The notes under the pieces were generated by a model. That model saw only the letters and a list, made by a program, of their open reading frames with translations. It was not told the DNA's origin and did no database searches. 64,000 nt of DNA from Lineus longissimus (taxonomy: Eukaryota > Nemertea > Pilidiophora > Heteronemertea > Lineidae). The stretch is taken from assembly GCF_910592395.1 (NCBI RefSeq), contig NC_088320.1, forward strand, positions 13,266,501-13,330,500, read 5' to 3'. This document shows, piece by piece, positions 55,881 through 64,000 of the stretch. The translations under genes were made by a program, and so were the position numbers. Positions within the stretch are counted from its first letter, which is position 1, and each line of letters begins with the position of its first letter.

Positions 55881-57586
55881 AACACTTGGGAATATTACCT
55901 AATGAGGTCAAGCACCAAGCCACAGAATTGGAGACTGATGCATTGCAGCAGCATCTTGATAATACCAAACTCGTAGATGGTCATTACGTCACAGGTTTGA
56001 TTCGCCATCCGGACTGGAAGGACAAGTCTTTAGAATCAAATCGAACCTTAGCAGAGAAACGTCTCGAGGGGTTGGAAAGAAGATTACAGAGGGACCCAGA
56101 CTTGGGAAAGGCCTACCAAGAACAGATCCAAGAGTTAGTTGATAAAGGGCGTGCCGAGAAAGTTGAGGAATTGGAGAAACAAGCGCAAGCAATATGGTAC
56201 TTGCCTCATCACCCTGTTGTTAGAATGGATAAATCAACCACAAAGGTGCGTGTTGTGTTTGACGGCTCCGCCAAAGGACCAGAGGGGGTGTCACTAAATG
56301 ACACATTGTTTAGTGGACCAGCACTGCAGCCCGACCCACTTGCCATACTTTTGCGTTTCAGAAAACATAAAGTAGCGCTTGTAGCAGATATAGAGAAAAT
56401 GTTTCTTCAAATCGGCATGCAAACTGGAGATCAAGATCTACAGAGATTCTTATGGCGTGACATGGACACTAGTAAAAAACCTGATGTTTACAGGTTGAAA
56501 ACAGTAACATTTGGTCTGAAATCATCTCCATTTTCGAGTATCAAAACTGTAGTGGTCCATGCACTCACACAGACAAAGGAATACCCAAAGGCTACTGATA
56601 AAATAACAGAAAATATTTTCGTGGATGATGTACTGTCTGGAGAAGACAATAACACAGCAGCAGCAAGCTTAGCAGTAGACATGAAAACAGTCTTGAAATC
56701 TGGAGGATTCCCACTCAGGAAATTTGTGTCCAACAAACCAGAAGCTTTGGCTGGATTAGAGGAGTCAGATCTTGCCTGTGGTATAGTAGTCGTCACTGAG
56801 GAACAATTTACTACAAAAACGTTGGGGATCAAGTACATTCCTAAAGAGGACGTACTAATGTTTTCCTTTTGCGAGACGATGGAAAATGTACCCTGTGAAA
56901 CTCGTAGGACTGTTTTACAACAACTTCATCGAATTTACGACCCGATGGGTTTGTTAGCACCGTTCACTTTGGTAGCCAAGCGGCTATTCCAACAGTCCTG
57001 GATGGATCGTACTGACTGGGATGAGAAGTTATCTGATGAACTTCATCAGAACTGGGTACGTTGGAAGGAGCAAGTTTCTGATCTGGATCAGATAAAGGTC
57101 CAGCGATGTATAGTTCCTGAGAGCTTCACTCAATCTAGATTCACACTGCATGGTTTCGGTGATGCGTGTGTAGCAGCATATGGAGGAGTAGTTTACGTCA
57201 GGGTTGAGGACTTGCCAACAGGGAGAGTGCACACAGCTGTACTGTGCTCTAAAACTAGAGTGTCACCACTTGGAAAGAAGAGAAGCTTACCAGAGCTAGA
57301 GCTCATGGCTGCGCTAATCACATCACGCTTGGTAAACTACGTTCAACGTGAAATCAAGTTGGAAATAGAGGATGTACACTGCTGGACTGACTCACAAGTA
57401 GTACTTGCCTGGATTAGCAAACCTGCCTACACTTGGCAGACGTTCGTTGCCAATCGCGTGAGTGAGATACAGAATCTAGTACCACCTAGGAAGTGGAGTC
57501 ATTTGCCAGGGAAAATTAACCCCGCTGATCTATGCTCGAGAGGATGTTCTGCTGAAAGCTTTGTTAACTCGCAACTCTGGTGGTGA
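55838..57586 (+). CDS. BEL reverse transcriptase and RNase H segment
   Basis: 582 codons in the -1 frame relative to protease, entered by a TTG, so a polyprotein segment rather than a separate gene. RT motifs: RVVFDGSAKG, VADIEKMFLQI with the motif A Asp intact, FGLKSSPF, FVDDVLSG. RNase H: LHGFGDAC, LPELELMAAL and HCWTDSQVVLAWI supply the acidic residues. It would copy element RNA to DNA. It ends at an in-frame TGA (57584-57586), after which the same frame continues into integrase. The palindrome edge at 56829 cuts through this gene on the left-arm side only. Confidence 0.85.
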   Translation: MENETDFAARHWDLEHLGILPNEVKHQATELETDALQQHLDNTKLVDGHYVTGLIRHPDWKDKSLESNRTLAEKRLEGLERRLQRDPDLGKAYQEQIQELVDKGRAEKVEELEKQAQAIWYLPHHPVVRMDKSTTKVRVVFDGSAKGPEGVSLNDTLFSGPALQPDPLAILLRFRKHKVALVADIEKMFLQIGMQTGDQDLQRFLWRDMDTSKKPDVYRLKTVTFGLKSSPFSSIKTVVVHALTQTKEYPKATDKITENIFVDDVLSGEDNNTAAASLAVDMKTVLKSGGFPLRKFVSNKPEALAGLEESDLACGIVVVTEEQFTTKTLGIKYIPKEDVLMFSFCETMENVPCETRRTVLQQLHRIYDPMGLLAPFTLVAKRLFQQSWMDRTDWDEKLSDELHQNWVRWKEQVSDLDQIKVQRCIVPESFTQSRFTLHGFGDACVAAYGGVVYVRVEDLPTGRVHTAVLCSKTRVSPLGKKRSLPELELMAALITSRLVNYVQREIKLEIEDVHCWTDSQVVLAWISKPAYTWQTFVANRVSEIQNLVPPRKWSHLPGKINPADLCSRGCSAESFVNSQLWW

Positions 57587-59218
57587 AAGCCAGACTTCCT
57601 AAGAAAAGAAGAAGAAAGTTGGCCAAAACAGCGAATTGACACAGCTGAACTGGAATTGGCTGAACAGAAGAAAAAACCCAAGACTTTCTCAGCACTGCAA
57701 GTCAAAGAGAAAACAACTGACCAAACCAAAAGTGAGCAGCTGAAACTAGTGGAGAAATATGAGAGTTACCACAAGTTTCTGAGAGTGATGAATAGAGTCC
57801 GAAGCTTAAAGTACCGAGTGAGGACAGGAGATGGGCAACATGTTCGAGAAGAAAATGCAATCTTGACTCTCACTGATCAAAGAGAAGAGGAGTTGTATTG
57901 GTTACGTTGGGCTCAAGAACAAGCATTTTCAGTGGAAATTCATGCAGTACAGAATAATCTTTCGATTCCTGCAAATAGCCGCTTGAAACAGCTTGATCCG
58001 ATATGGGATGAGAAACTGAAGTTACTCCGTGTTGGGGGGAGACTACACAAAGCACTACTGCCAGATGAGCTTAGAAACCCCATCATATTGCCTAATCACA
58101 ATAGATTTGTGGAAATGTTGATAATCCACTATCACATCATCTTTGGACACACAGGAGTTGTTCAAACCTTGTCTAACTTGAGAAGCAAATACTGGTTAGT
58201 ATGTGGCCGGCAGGAAGTTCGCAGAGTCCTACCATGTAAGAAATGTAGAAGTGCCAGAAAATTAGAGCAGAAAATGGCGCCGTTGCCAGAGGAAAGGGTT
58301 AATGTATCGCCACCATTTACCAACATTGGAGTGGACTATGCTGGACCACTCTATGTTAGAGAAGTACATGTCAGTGGAAAACATGGAGCTGGAAGCAACA
58401 AGGCTTACATCCTCATATTCACATGTATGGCCACCAGGGCAGTGCATTTAGAGCTGACAGCAAATTTGACAACAGAGGAGTTCCTACAAGCATTGAGACG
58501 CATGATGAATCGGCGTGGAAAGTGTTGTACCATCTACTCCGATAATGCAAAAACATTTGAGAGTGCAGCTTCATTGCTTTACCGTTTGTTCCACAACAAT
58601 GCGAGAATCAAGGATAAACTCCGACTGGAAGGAATCGAGTGGAAGTTCATAACTCCTAGGGCTCCATGGCATGGAGGATTTTATGAACGACTTGTTGGAA
58701 GTGTAAAACGAGCTCTCTCAAAGATTCTCAGAAAGGCCAGCCTGACATTTACCGAGCTTCAGACCGTGCTCACTGATGCAGAAGCTCAAATCAATTCTCG
58801 ACCCTTATCGGATATCTCGGCTGACAAGGAGGATCCTCTTCCATTAACCCCTGGTCACTTGATCATAGGAAGAAATCTGCAGTTGCTGCCATCTGTATAC
58901 AAGCCAGAGTTGTCACTTGAAAGGAGATGGGCCTATCAACAGAGGATATCCAAACAGTTTTGGAAAAGGTGGACAAGTGAATACCTTGTGGAATTACAGC
59001 GCCGTTCAAAATGGACAGAGATACGAGATAATCTGCAAGAGGGAGACATCGTTCTAGTGGCGGAGGACAACATCAGAAAACTAGATGGGGCACTAGGACG
59101 TGTGATGGCCACACACCCAGGAAGAGACGGGTTGGTTAGGTCAGTCACAGTGAAAACCAAGAGAGGATTGATGAGAAGGCCTATTCAGAAGTTGCGTTTG
59201 TTGGAACCCGCAGAATAG
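57587..59218 (+). CDS. BEL integrase segment
   Basis: In frame with the RT segment after one TGA, so likely the tail of one polyprotein interrupted by a nonsense codon. It has a HHCC zinc-binding part (HYHIIFGHTGVVQTL, later CKKCRSARK). The DDE core is supplied by GVDYAGPLY, IYSDNAKTFE and WHGGFYERLVGSVKRAL. The C-terminal region typical of BEL integrases follows (LTPGHLIIGRNLQLLP, GDIVLVAEDN, RPIQKLRLLE). It would insert element cDNA. No further break is visible within it. Confidence 0.87.
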   Translation, partial: KPDFLRKEEESWPKQRIDTAELELAEQKKKPKTFSALQVKEKTTDQTKSEQLKLVEKYESYHKFLRVMNRVRSLKYRVRTGDGQHVREENAILTLTDQREEELYWLRWAQEQAFSVEIHAVQNNLSIPANSRLKQLDPIWDEKLKLLRVGGRLHKALLPDELRNPIILPNHNRFVEMLIIHYHIIFGHTGVVQTLSNLRSKYWLVCGRQEVRRVLPCKKCRSARKLEQKMAPLPEERVNVSPPFTNIGVDYAGPLYVREVHVSGKHGAGSNKAYILIFTCMATRAVHLELTANLTTEEFLQALRRMMNRRGKCCTIYSDNAKTFESAASLLYRLFHNNARIKDKLRLEGIEWKFITPRAPWHGGFYERLVGSVKRALSKILRKASLTFTELQTVLTDAEAQINSRPLSDISADKEDPLPLTPGHLIIGRNLQLLPSVYKPELSLERRWAYQQRISKQFWKRWTSEYLVELQRRSKWTEIRDNLQEGDIVLVAEDNIRKLDGALGRVMATHPGRDGLVRSVTVKTKRGLMRRPIQKLRLLEPAE

Positions 59219-59667
59219 ACATTTAATCCAGAGTGACATACAAAAATTGGAGTTGAGTTTTGGTTACTCAGTCGTAGTTGTCAGATACATGCATGTCAAC
59301 TGATTGCCAAATCTCTATCAAGGGGTCAAAATTCTTAACATTTTGATTACATGTATTAGTATACTATTATTACTATTACTAGGTATATCATCATCAGAGT
59401 TTCTTACCAGAAGGTTGTAATTTACATTTCCCAGGTTGGTAAATGGGGGGAATACTCTTAGCATTAGATTTGTCATTATGTGTATTTGAGTTATTTGACG
59501 GTATATTCTATAGGGTATAGAATTAGGTGTAGTTGTTTACTTATGTATGCTAGGTCTTGCATTTTGGAGCTATTGTGTTCAGCATACATTTCTCAGAATT
59601 AAGCCTTACGGCGGGTTAGGTTCATTGTGTTATTGAAAATCTCGCCTCCTCGATTTTCAGGGGGGAG
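59219..59667 (+). other. BEL 3' untranslated region with polypurine tract
   Basis: AT-rich. AGGGGGGAG at 59659-59667 directly precedes the LTR and is the expected plus-strand primer. Confidence 0.8.
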
Positions 59668-59792
59668 TGTTGTGTATTAGGTTGAGACGGTTTTATGTGT
59701 AACGACAACAACGAGCAATGGCGAGATATGAGAGCACGTGCGATGAATTTGTATTTTAGAATCCTTAATCAATATACAGTCCCTACAGAACA
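59668..59792 (+). repeat. BEL 3' LTR
   Basis: 125 bp; differs from the 5' LTR at two positions (T/A in GTATT(T/A)GG and T/C in CAACAA(T/C)GAG). Confidence 0.93.
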
Positions 59793-59909
59793 ACAACCTT
59801 TCGGTCCTCATGTATAGTGTAGGTTAATATAGGGACATAGTCACAACCATTCGGTCCTTATGTATAGTGTAGGTTAAGACGGGGACATAGTCACAACCTA
59901 TAGGTCATT

Positions 59910-60027
59910 GGGTGATATGAATAAAGGCTAGCAAATGCTTTTACTTCAATTTTGTACAGAAAGGCCAAGTGTAAATGTACATGGAGTTTGAGATAAAAGC
60001 ATTTACTTCTCTTTATTCATATTACAC
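59910..60027. mobile_element. Harbinger-type MITE, third copy
   Basis: 118 bp between ATT duplications; left end GGGTGATATGAATAAAGG, right end slightly degraded (TATTACAC). Confidence 0.85.
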
Positions 60028-60580
60028 ATTATGTATAGTGTAGGTTAAGACAGGGACATAGTCACAACCTATCGGTCATTGTGTATAGCGTAAGCTAAGA
60101 TGGGGACATAGTCACAACCTATCGGTCCTTATGTATAGTGTAGGCTAAGACAGGGACATAGTCACAACCTATTGGTCCTTATGTATAGTGTAGGTTTAGA
60201 CAGGGACATAGTCACAACCTATCGGTCCTTATGTATAGTGTAGGTTAAGACAGGGACATAGTCACAACCTATCGGTCCGTATCTATAGTGTAGGTTTAGA
60301 CAGGGACATAGTCACAACCTATCGGTCCTTGTGTATAGTGTAGGTTTAGACAGGGACAAAGTCACAACCTATCGGTCATTATGTATAGTGTAGGTTAAGT
60401 CGGGGACATAGTCACAACCTATAGGTCATTATGTATAGTGTAGGTTAAGACAGGGACATAGTCACAACCTATCGGTCCTGATGTATAGTGTAGTTTAAGA
60501 CAGGGACATAGTCACAACCTTTCGGTCCTTATGTATAGTGTAGGTTAAGACGGGGACATAGTCACAACCTATAGGTCATT

Positions 60581-60693
60581 GGGTGATATGAATAAAGGCT
60601 AGCAAATGCTTTTACTTCAATTTTGTACAGAAAGGCCAAGTGTAAAATGGAGTTTTAGATAAAAGCATTAACTTCTCTTTATTCATATCACCC
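60581..60693. mobile_element. Harbinger-type MITE, fourth copy
   Basis: 113 bp between ATT duplications; both ends GGGTGATATGAATAAAG. It lacks about 5 bp internally relative to the others. Confidence 0.87.
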
Positions 60694-61224
60694 ATTATGT
60701 ATAGTGTAGGTTAAGACAAGGACATAGTCACAACATTGCGGTCCTTATAGTGTAGGTTAAGACAGGGACATATGCACAACCTTTCGGTCCTTATGTATAG
60801 TGTAGGTTAAGACGGGGACATAGTCACAACCTATAGGACATTATGTATAGTGTAGGTTAAGACAGGGACATAGTCACAACCTATCGGTCCTTATGTATAG
60901 TGTAGGTTAAGACAGGGACATAGTCACAACCTATCGGTCCTTATGTATAGTGGGTGAGGTCAAATCTCAGAGTTTACAGTGTTAACACCAGGTGTTAAGA
61001 AAGTGTTCCAAAACCCCGAGATTTGACCTCCTCACTTGACTCCTAGTTAACACTTTCTTAACACCGAGTTGACACTAAGTTAACACTTGGTAGACACCTA
61101 GGAACACTTTGATCGCTCAGGTGTTCCCTTAATCTGAGGAAGTGGCCAAAATGCATTACAGATCGTGTACCTCCTGGAGGTTAACACCTGTGAGAGGTCA
61201 ATTCTCAGAGTTACAAAGGCAGCC

Positions 61225-62169
61225 ATGTTTGCGATTCCTATGTTTCAAGTTGTTGCCTTAAGACATAATAGAAGAGCAGAGAACTTTATTCGAACGCCTG
61301 CCTACAGTGGAGAACCGATTGAGCGGCATATGAGGCTCAACCAAGAACAATTTGATCACCTTGTTGATTATTTTCATGGATGGAGGCAGGCTAATCACCA
61401 GGGGAATGGCCAAGTCAACGCAAGTACATCTTCAAGAAGAATGAAAACTTTTCTGCACTACCTCGCTTCAGGAGGCTCTCACAGACAGGTCGGTTATGCT
61501 GTTGGTTATGCTAAGCCAACTGCAATATTACATGTGACTGAGGTTTCTGACTTTTTCTTTGACATAGCTGCGCGTCATATTTCATTCCCTGAGCAGGATG
61601 AGTTTGATCAACTGGCCCAGCCTCTGGTTGATATCGACGGAGTTGAGCGACAAGTGATTCTTTTCATAGACGGCGTTATTGTGAAAATCCAAAAGCCTGA
61701 TAGGGCTGGTGATGCGTATTACTGTGGGAGGCCGGGGAAATGTTGCGACTCCATCAACGTGCAGTACGTTGTAGATCGATTTGGCAGGGTAAGACACGTT
61801 ATAAGCGGAGTACCTGGATCGACGCACGACAAAACAGCGGCCGAGTGGTCTCGAGAATTGTTCGACTTCCTTGATCAACTTCCAGAGGAGTATGTTATGC
61901 TTGGTGATCCTGCCTACAGGAACCTGCACCGATCTGTGCTGATTACTTTTACTGGAAATAATCTTCGACAGGAACAACTAGATTTTAACAACAGATGCAC
62001 TCGACTCCGTCAAATAGTTGAGAGGTCTATCGGATGTACTGAACTGATATGGAGGATCAATCAGCTAAAAGAGAATAGGTACGCTGCGAAATATGGCCCT
62101 GTTTTTCCATCAAAATGCACTGTAGCAACATGCGTGTTACACAACCTTTACACCAATTTCTTGGCTTGA
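61225..62169 (+). CDS. Harbinger DDE transposase
   Basis: 314 codons from the ATG at 61225, chosen because it sits in GCAGCCATGT. The frame is open 20 codons further upstream but with no ATG. It has the HARBI1/DDE_4 layout. An N-terminal helical part (RHMRLNQEQFDHLVDYF, then TFLHYLASGGSHRQVG) is followed by the core. First Asp in ILFIDGVIVKI, the family's YYCGRPGKCCDSINVQ, second Asp in GSTHDKTAAEW, GDPAYR, and the Glu in RQIVERSIG. It ends CTVATCVLHNLY. All catalytic positions are present and there is no stop or shift; an AATAAA lies at 62507. It should cut and join the element ends together with the Myb-like partner. Confidence 0.9.
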   Translation: MFAIPMFQVVALRHNRRAENFIRTPAYSGEPIERHMRLNQEQFDHLVDYFHGWRQANHQGNGQVNASTSSRRMKTFLHYLASGGSHRQVGYAVGYAKPTAILHVTEVSDFFFDIAARHISFPEQDEFDQLAQPLVDIDGVERQVILFIDGVIVKIQKPDRAGDAYYCGRPGKCCDSINVQYVVDRFGRVRHVISGVPGSTHDKTAAEWSRELFDFLDQLPEEYVMLGDPAYRNLHRSVLITFTGNNLRQEQLDFNNRCTRLRQIVERSIGCTELIWRINQLKENRYAAKYGPVFPSKCTVATCVLHNLYTNFLA

Positions 62170-62625
62170 ACCATATGTGAAAGACAAAGACAAAAGTAAA
62201 ATAACTGAAAATGATTGCTTATTCTTAGTATCCCCAATTTAGTAACTGAAAGAGAAGCCTACTTGGCTGTCCAATCTGTGGCATGTCACTACTTGTAAAC
62301 AAATCCTGAACCAAAAATATGATGGAATAGTCATGGCTAGAACTGAAGAAACAAAATAGTCTGTTATCACACAACAATTGTACCTCTCTGTTTTGTGGGT
62401 GTAGTATAGATCAAGCCACCACTATAAAGAGCCATCTATAAAATTAACTAAAACTAATTCCTTGCTGTTAGCGTGACAAATCGCAGTTTCTGTAACTGTT
62501 TTCATCAATAAAATGTTGTTCACTCAGCAATCATGGTAATTAATTGCATAAAAAGAGTCTTGTCTGTATGACGGGACTCGGTGCTTGAAAAATCCGGTAT
62601 TGAGCGGGTTAGTAGGGACTGTAAT
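62170..62625. other. Space between convergent Harbinger genes
   Basis: 456 bp holding the 3' UTRs of both genes, with AATAAA for the transposase at 62507-62512. No frame. Confidence 0.6.
62507..62512 (+). promoter_or_regulatory. Poly(A) signal of Harbinger transposase
   Basis: AATAAA in ATCAATAAAATG, 338 bp after the stop codon. Confidence 0.6.
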
Positions 62626-63411
62626 TTAGTCGGTATCAGGTAATTGTTCAATAATGGTTATTCCTCTCTCCTCCAACACAGCAGCACGGAATAAACGAAT
62701 CTCGTACACAAGTTCACGGAGCGTATCCCTGATTTCTTTCATCAAGTCACAAGTTTGCTCTTGATGTTGCACAGAAGAGTTCATGAAATCACTTTCGTCC
62801 CTGGCCTTCTTTCCTGTGGTCACCGGGGGCATCATTTGTGAAGCAGGACGTTTTTTTCCGGCACTGGTACTGGCATCGGTTCCTGCCTGAACAGTTGGCG
62901 TTCCAGACCTTGATGTCGAAGGGGATGGAGTACTCCTATCTGAGCTGATGACAACACCGCGGTCATCTGGTATGCTGCAGTTTTCATCGCTAGGGGTTTG
63001 GGGTCGGGAGTTCGTTGCAGATCCTGGCCTAGTGATGCCGGTTGGTGTCATAACAATTGCAGGTCTGGCTGCCCCGCCCTTCGGATAATAAAGTCGATGG
63101 AAAGAGTCAAAAAGTTCAAATAATTCACGAGAGTCCTTGAGTTTTAAACCAGGGTGCATATCATCTGTTGCAGCCCCTGAAGCCTGCTGTGTCTTGATGG
63201 CATCTCGATATTCCTTCCCTAGGTTCTTAAGCATATTTTCAACCACTTCGGCGTGGGTACCAACGTAGTTCTCTACTGCTGCATAAAATTCCTGGACCAG
63301 AGCATTCTTCTTGGCACGACGAAATGCCTCATGGTGATCAATCATGTACTCAAGAGTTTGCATCCTCTTCTCGAGTGTCCACTGGAAGCGTTTCTTCCCC
63401 TTTCCGTCCAT
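62626..63411 (-). CDS. Harbinger Myb/SANT-like DNA-binding protein
   Basis: 261 codons from an ATG at 63411. Residues about 8-75 form a Myb/SANT-like trihelix (FQWTLEKRMQTLEYMIDHH, then VENYVGTHAEVVENMLKNLG). A Ser/Thr/Pro-rich linker with a basic patch (GKKRPASQ, TGKKARDE) follows. The C-terminal coiled-coil-like helix (CDLMKEIRDTLRELVYEIRLF) is hydrophobic at heptad spacing and could bind the transposase. In Harbinger elements such a protein aids nuclear import and recognises the transposon ends. The frame is intact and convergent with the transposase gene. Confidence 0.85.
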   Translation of the reverse strand: MDGKGKKRFQWTLEKRMQTLEYMIDHHEAFRRAKKNALVQEFYAAVENYVGTHAEVVENMLKNLGKEYRDAIKTQQASGAATDDMHPGLKLKDSRELFELFDSFHRLYYPKGGAARPAIVMTPTGITRPGSATNSRPQTPSDENCSIPDDRGVVISSDRSTPSPSTSRSGTPTVQAGTDASTSAGKKRPASQMMPPVTTGKKARDESDFMNSSVQHQEQTCDLMKEIRDTLRELVYEIRLFRAAVLEERGITIIEQLPDTD

Positions 63412-63774
63412 GATGACTGCTCAGATGACAGACTTACACTAAAGATCTACGCATAGTCCAATTCAACCTTTCTTCAACATGGGCAAAGTGCCAGACCTGT
63501 GCAACCAGGAAACCAAGTGAAACTAACATCATTATGTAACTGTGGCATGGATTATTTACCACTGACATTTGCCAGGCTTGGCACCTTGCCCATGTAGAAG
63601 TAAAGTATATAGAAGGTGTTAGGAAAGTATTATTCAAGTGTAATCTTGGTGTAACCCAGGTGTCACCAAGGTGTTAACCTGAACTTGGTGTCTAGGGTTC
63701 AGGTTAACACTTTTCACAGAGATTACACTTGGATAATCTAGGTGTAGAGTTAACTCTGAGATTTGACCTCACCC

Positions 63775-64000
63775 AATGTAGGTTAAGACAGGGACATAGT
63801 CACAACCTATCGGTCCTTATGTATAGTGTTGGTTGAGACAGGGACATAGTCTCAACCTATCGGTCCTTATGTATAGTGTAGGTTAAGACAGGGCCATAGT
63901 CACAACCTATTGGTCCTTATGTATAGTGTAGATTTAGACAGGGACATAGTAACAACCTTTCGGTCCTTATGTATAATATATGTAAAGACAGGGACATAGT
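63775..64000. repeat. 50-bp satellite array, outer block, runs off the window
   Basis: About 4.5 units, same consensus, directly after the Harbinger element; continues beyond the end. Confidence 0.95.

Larger units (their letters stand above)
29777..56829 (-). repeat. Right arm of large inverted repeat
   Basis: A 27.1 kb reverse complement of 541-23185. The extra length comes from the 2298-bp pogo-like insertion at 33083 and the 2516-bp insertion at 40818, partly offset by about 0.5 kb missing from the fold-back element at 39226. The outer edge falls inside the RT gene of the right BEL element, which continues intact past it. Confidence 0.93.
51979..59792 (+). mobile_element. BEL/Pao LTR retrotransposon, structurally complete copy
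   Basis: 7814 bp with two 125-bp LTRs (TG...CA ends) and a 5-bp target duplication ACAAC (51974-51978 and 59793-59797) within the satellite. The LTRs differ from each other at two positions that I can see. A candidate primer-binding site, gag-protease, RT, RNase H, integrase, polypurine tract and 3' LTR are all present. The coding region has a frameshift, a 17-bp deletion and at least one nonsense codon, so it cannot make a full polyprotein. Confidence 0.93.
59793..60951. repeat. 50-bp satellite array, block between BEL and Harbinger
   Basis: About 18 units plus two MITE copies. Variants such as TAGGTTTAGACAGGG are common here. The short-unit/GCATATG pair recurs near 60740. Confidence 0.95.
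60952..63774. mobile_element. PIF/Harbinger DNA transposon, apparently complete
   Basis: 2823 bp inserted in a satellite unit. Perfect 23-bp terminal inverted repeats begin GGGTGAGGTCAAATCTCAGA. The flanks AGT and AAT are a near 3-bp duplication. A second, inverted copy of GAGGTCAAATCTCGG lies at about 61015-61029, and GGTGTTAA or TTAACACC motifs recur many times in both subterminal regions, possible transposase-binding sites. Two genes face each other: DDE transposase and a Myb/SANT-like protein. Confidence 0.92.

Noticed and set aside
61165-61224. Upstream 20-codon extension of the Harbinger transposase
   Set aside because: It starts at GTG; the ATG at 61225 in GCAGCCATG is a better animal start and still includes the conserved domain.

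Overview
The window is animal nuclear DNA. It holds no prokaryotic operons. It has spliced exons with GT/AG borders, AATAAA poly(A) signals and dense metazoan transposons (BEL/Pao, Gypsy/Metaviridae, PIF/Harbinger, pogo-like, an OTU-bearing Helitron, a non-LTR tail, MITEs). A marine invertebrate with a repeat-rich, heterozygous genome fits best. The phylum cannot be fixed from the sequence alone.

The layout is dominated by one very large inverted repeat. The left arm (541-23185) and the right arm (29777-56829) are reverse complements of each other around a 6.6 kb single-copy spacer (23186-29776). From outside to centre each arm carries: a BEL retroelement; a 50-bp satellite array with a Harbinger-type MITE; a dead Gypsy element; a small open reading frame for a possible tail-anchored microprotein; GC-rich tandem repeats; a fold-back element; a 0.63 kb MITE-like element; a 1.3 kb fold-back element with long terminal inverted repeats; a 67-codon ORF; and a three-exon gene for a secreted six-cysteine, knottin-like peptide. 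The right arm also has a 2.3 kb pogo-like insertion (33083-35380) and a 2.5 kb insertion with terminal hairpins (40818-43333). The left arm keeps about 0.5 kb of a fold-back element that is missing on the right. The spacer holds a decayed Helitron (OTU, zinc-binding and HUH Rep domains; helicase absent), split by a non-LTR 3' tail and an unidentified 1 kb stretch.

Beyond the right arm, the BEL element continues to its second LTR (51979-59792, 125-bp LTRs, ACAAC target duplication inside the satellite). The satellite then resumes and contains a 2.8 kb Harbinger element (60952-63774) with both of its usual genes apparently intact and facing each other. The satellite runs off the window end.

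The clearest host gene is the cysteine-rich secreted peptide, present twice, transcribed away from the spacer on both sides (20084-21511 minus, 31435-32860 plus). Its coding exons are identical between arms while introns and flanks differ. Relative timing can be read from the lesions. Several inactivating lesions in the Gypsy element are shared by both arms, so it was dead before the duplication. Frameshifts, stops and insertions private to one arm came later. An assembly join of two haplotypes in opposite orientation is the main alternative to a real palindrome and needs spanning reads.
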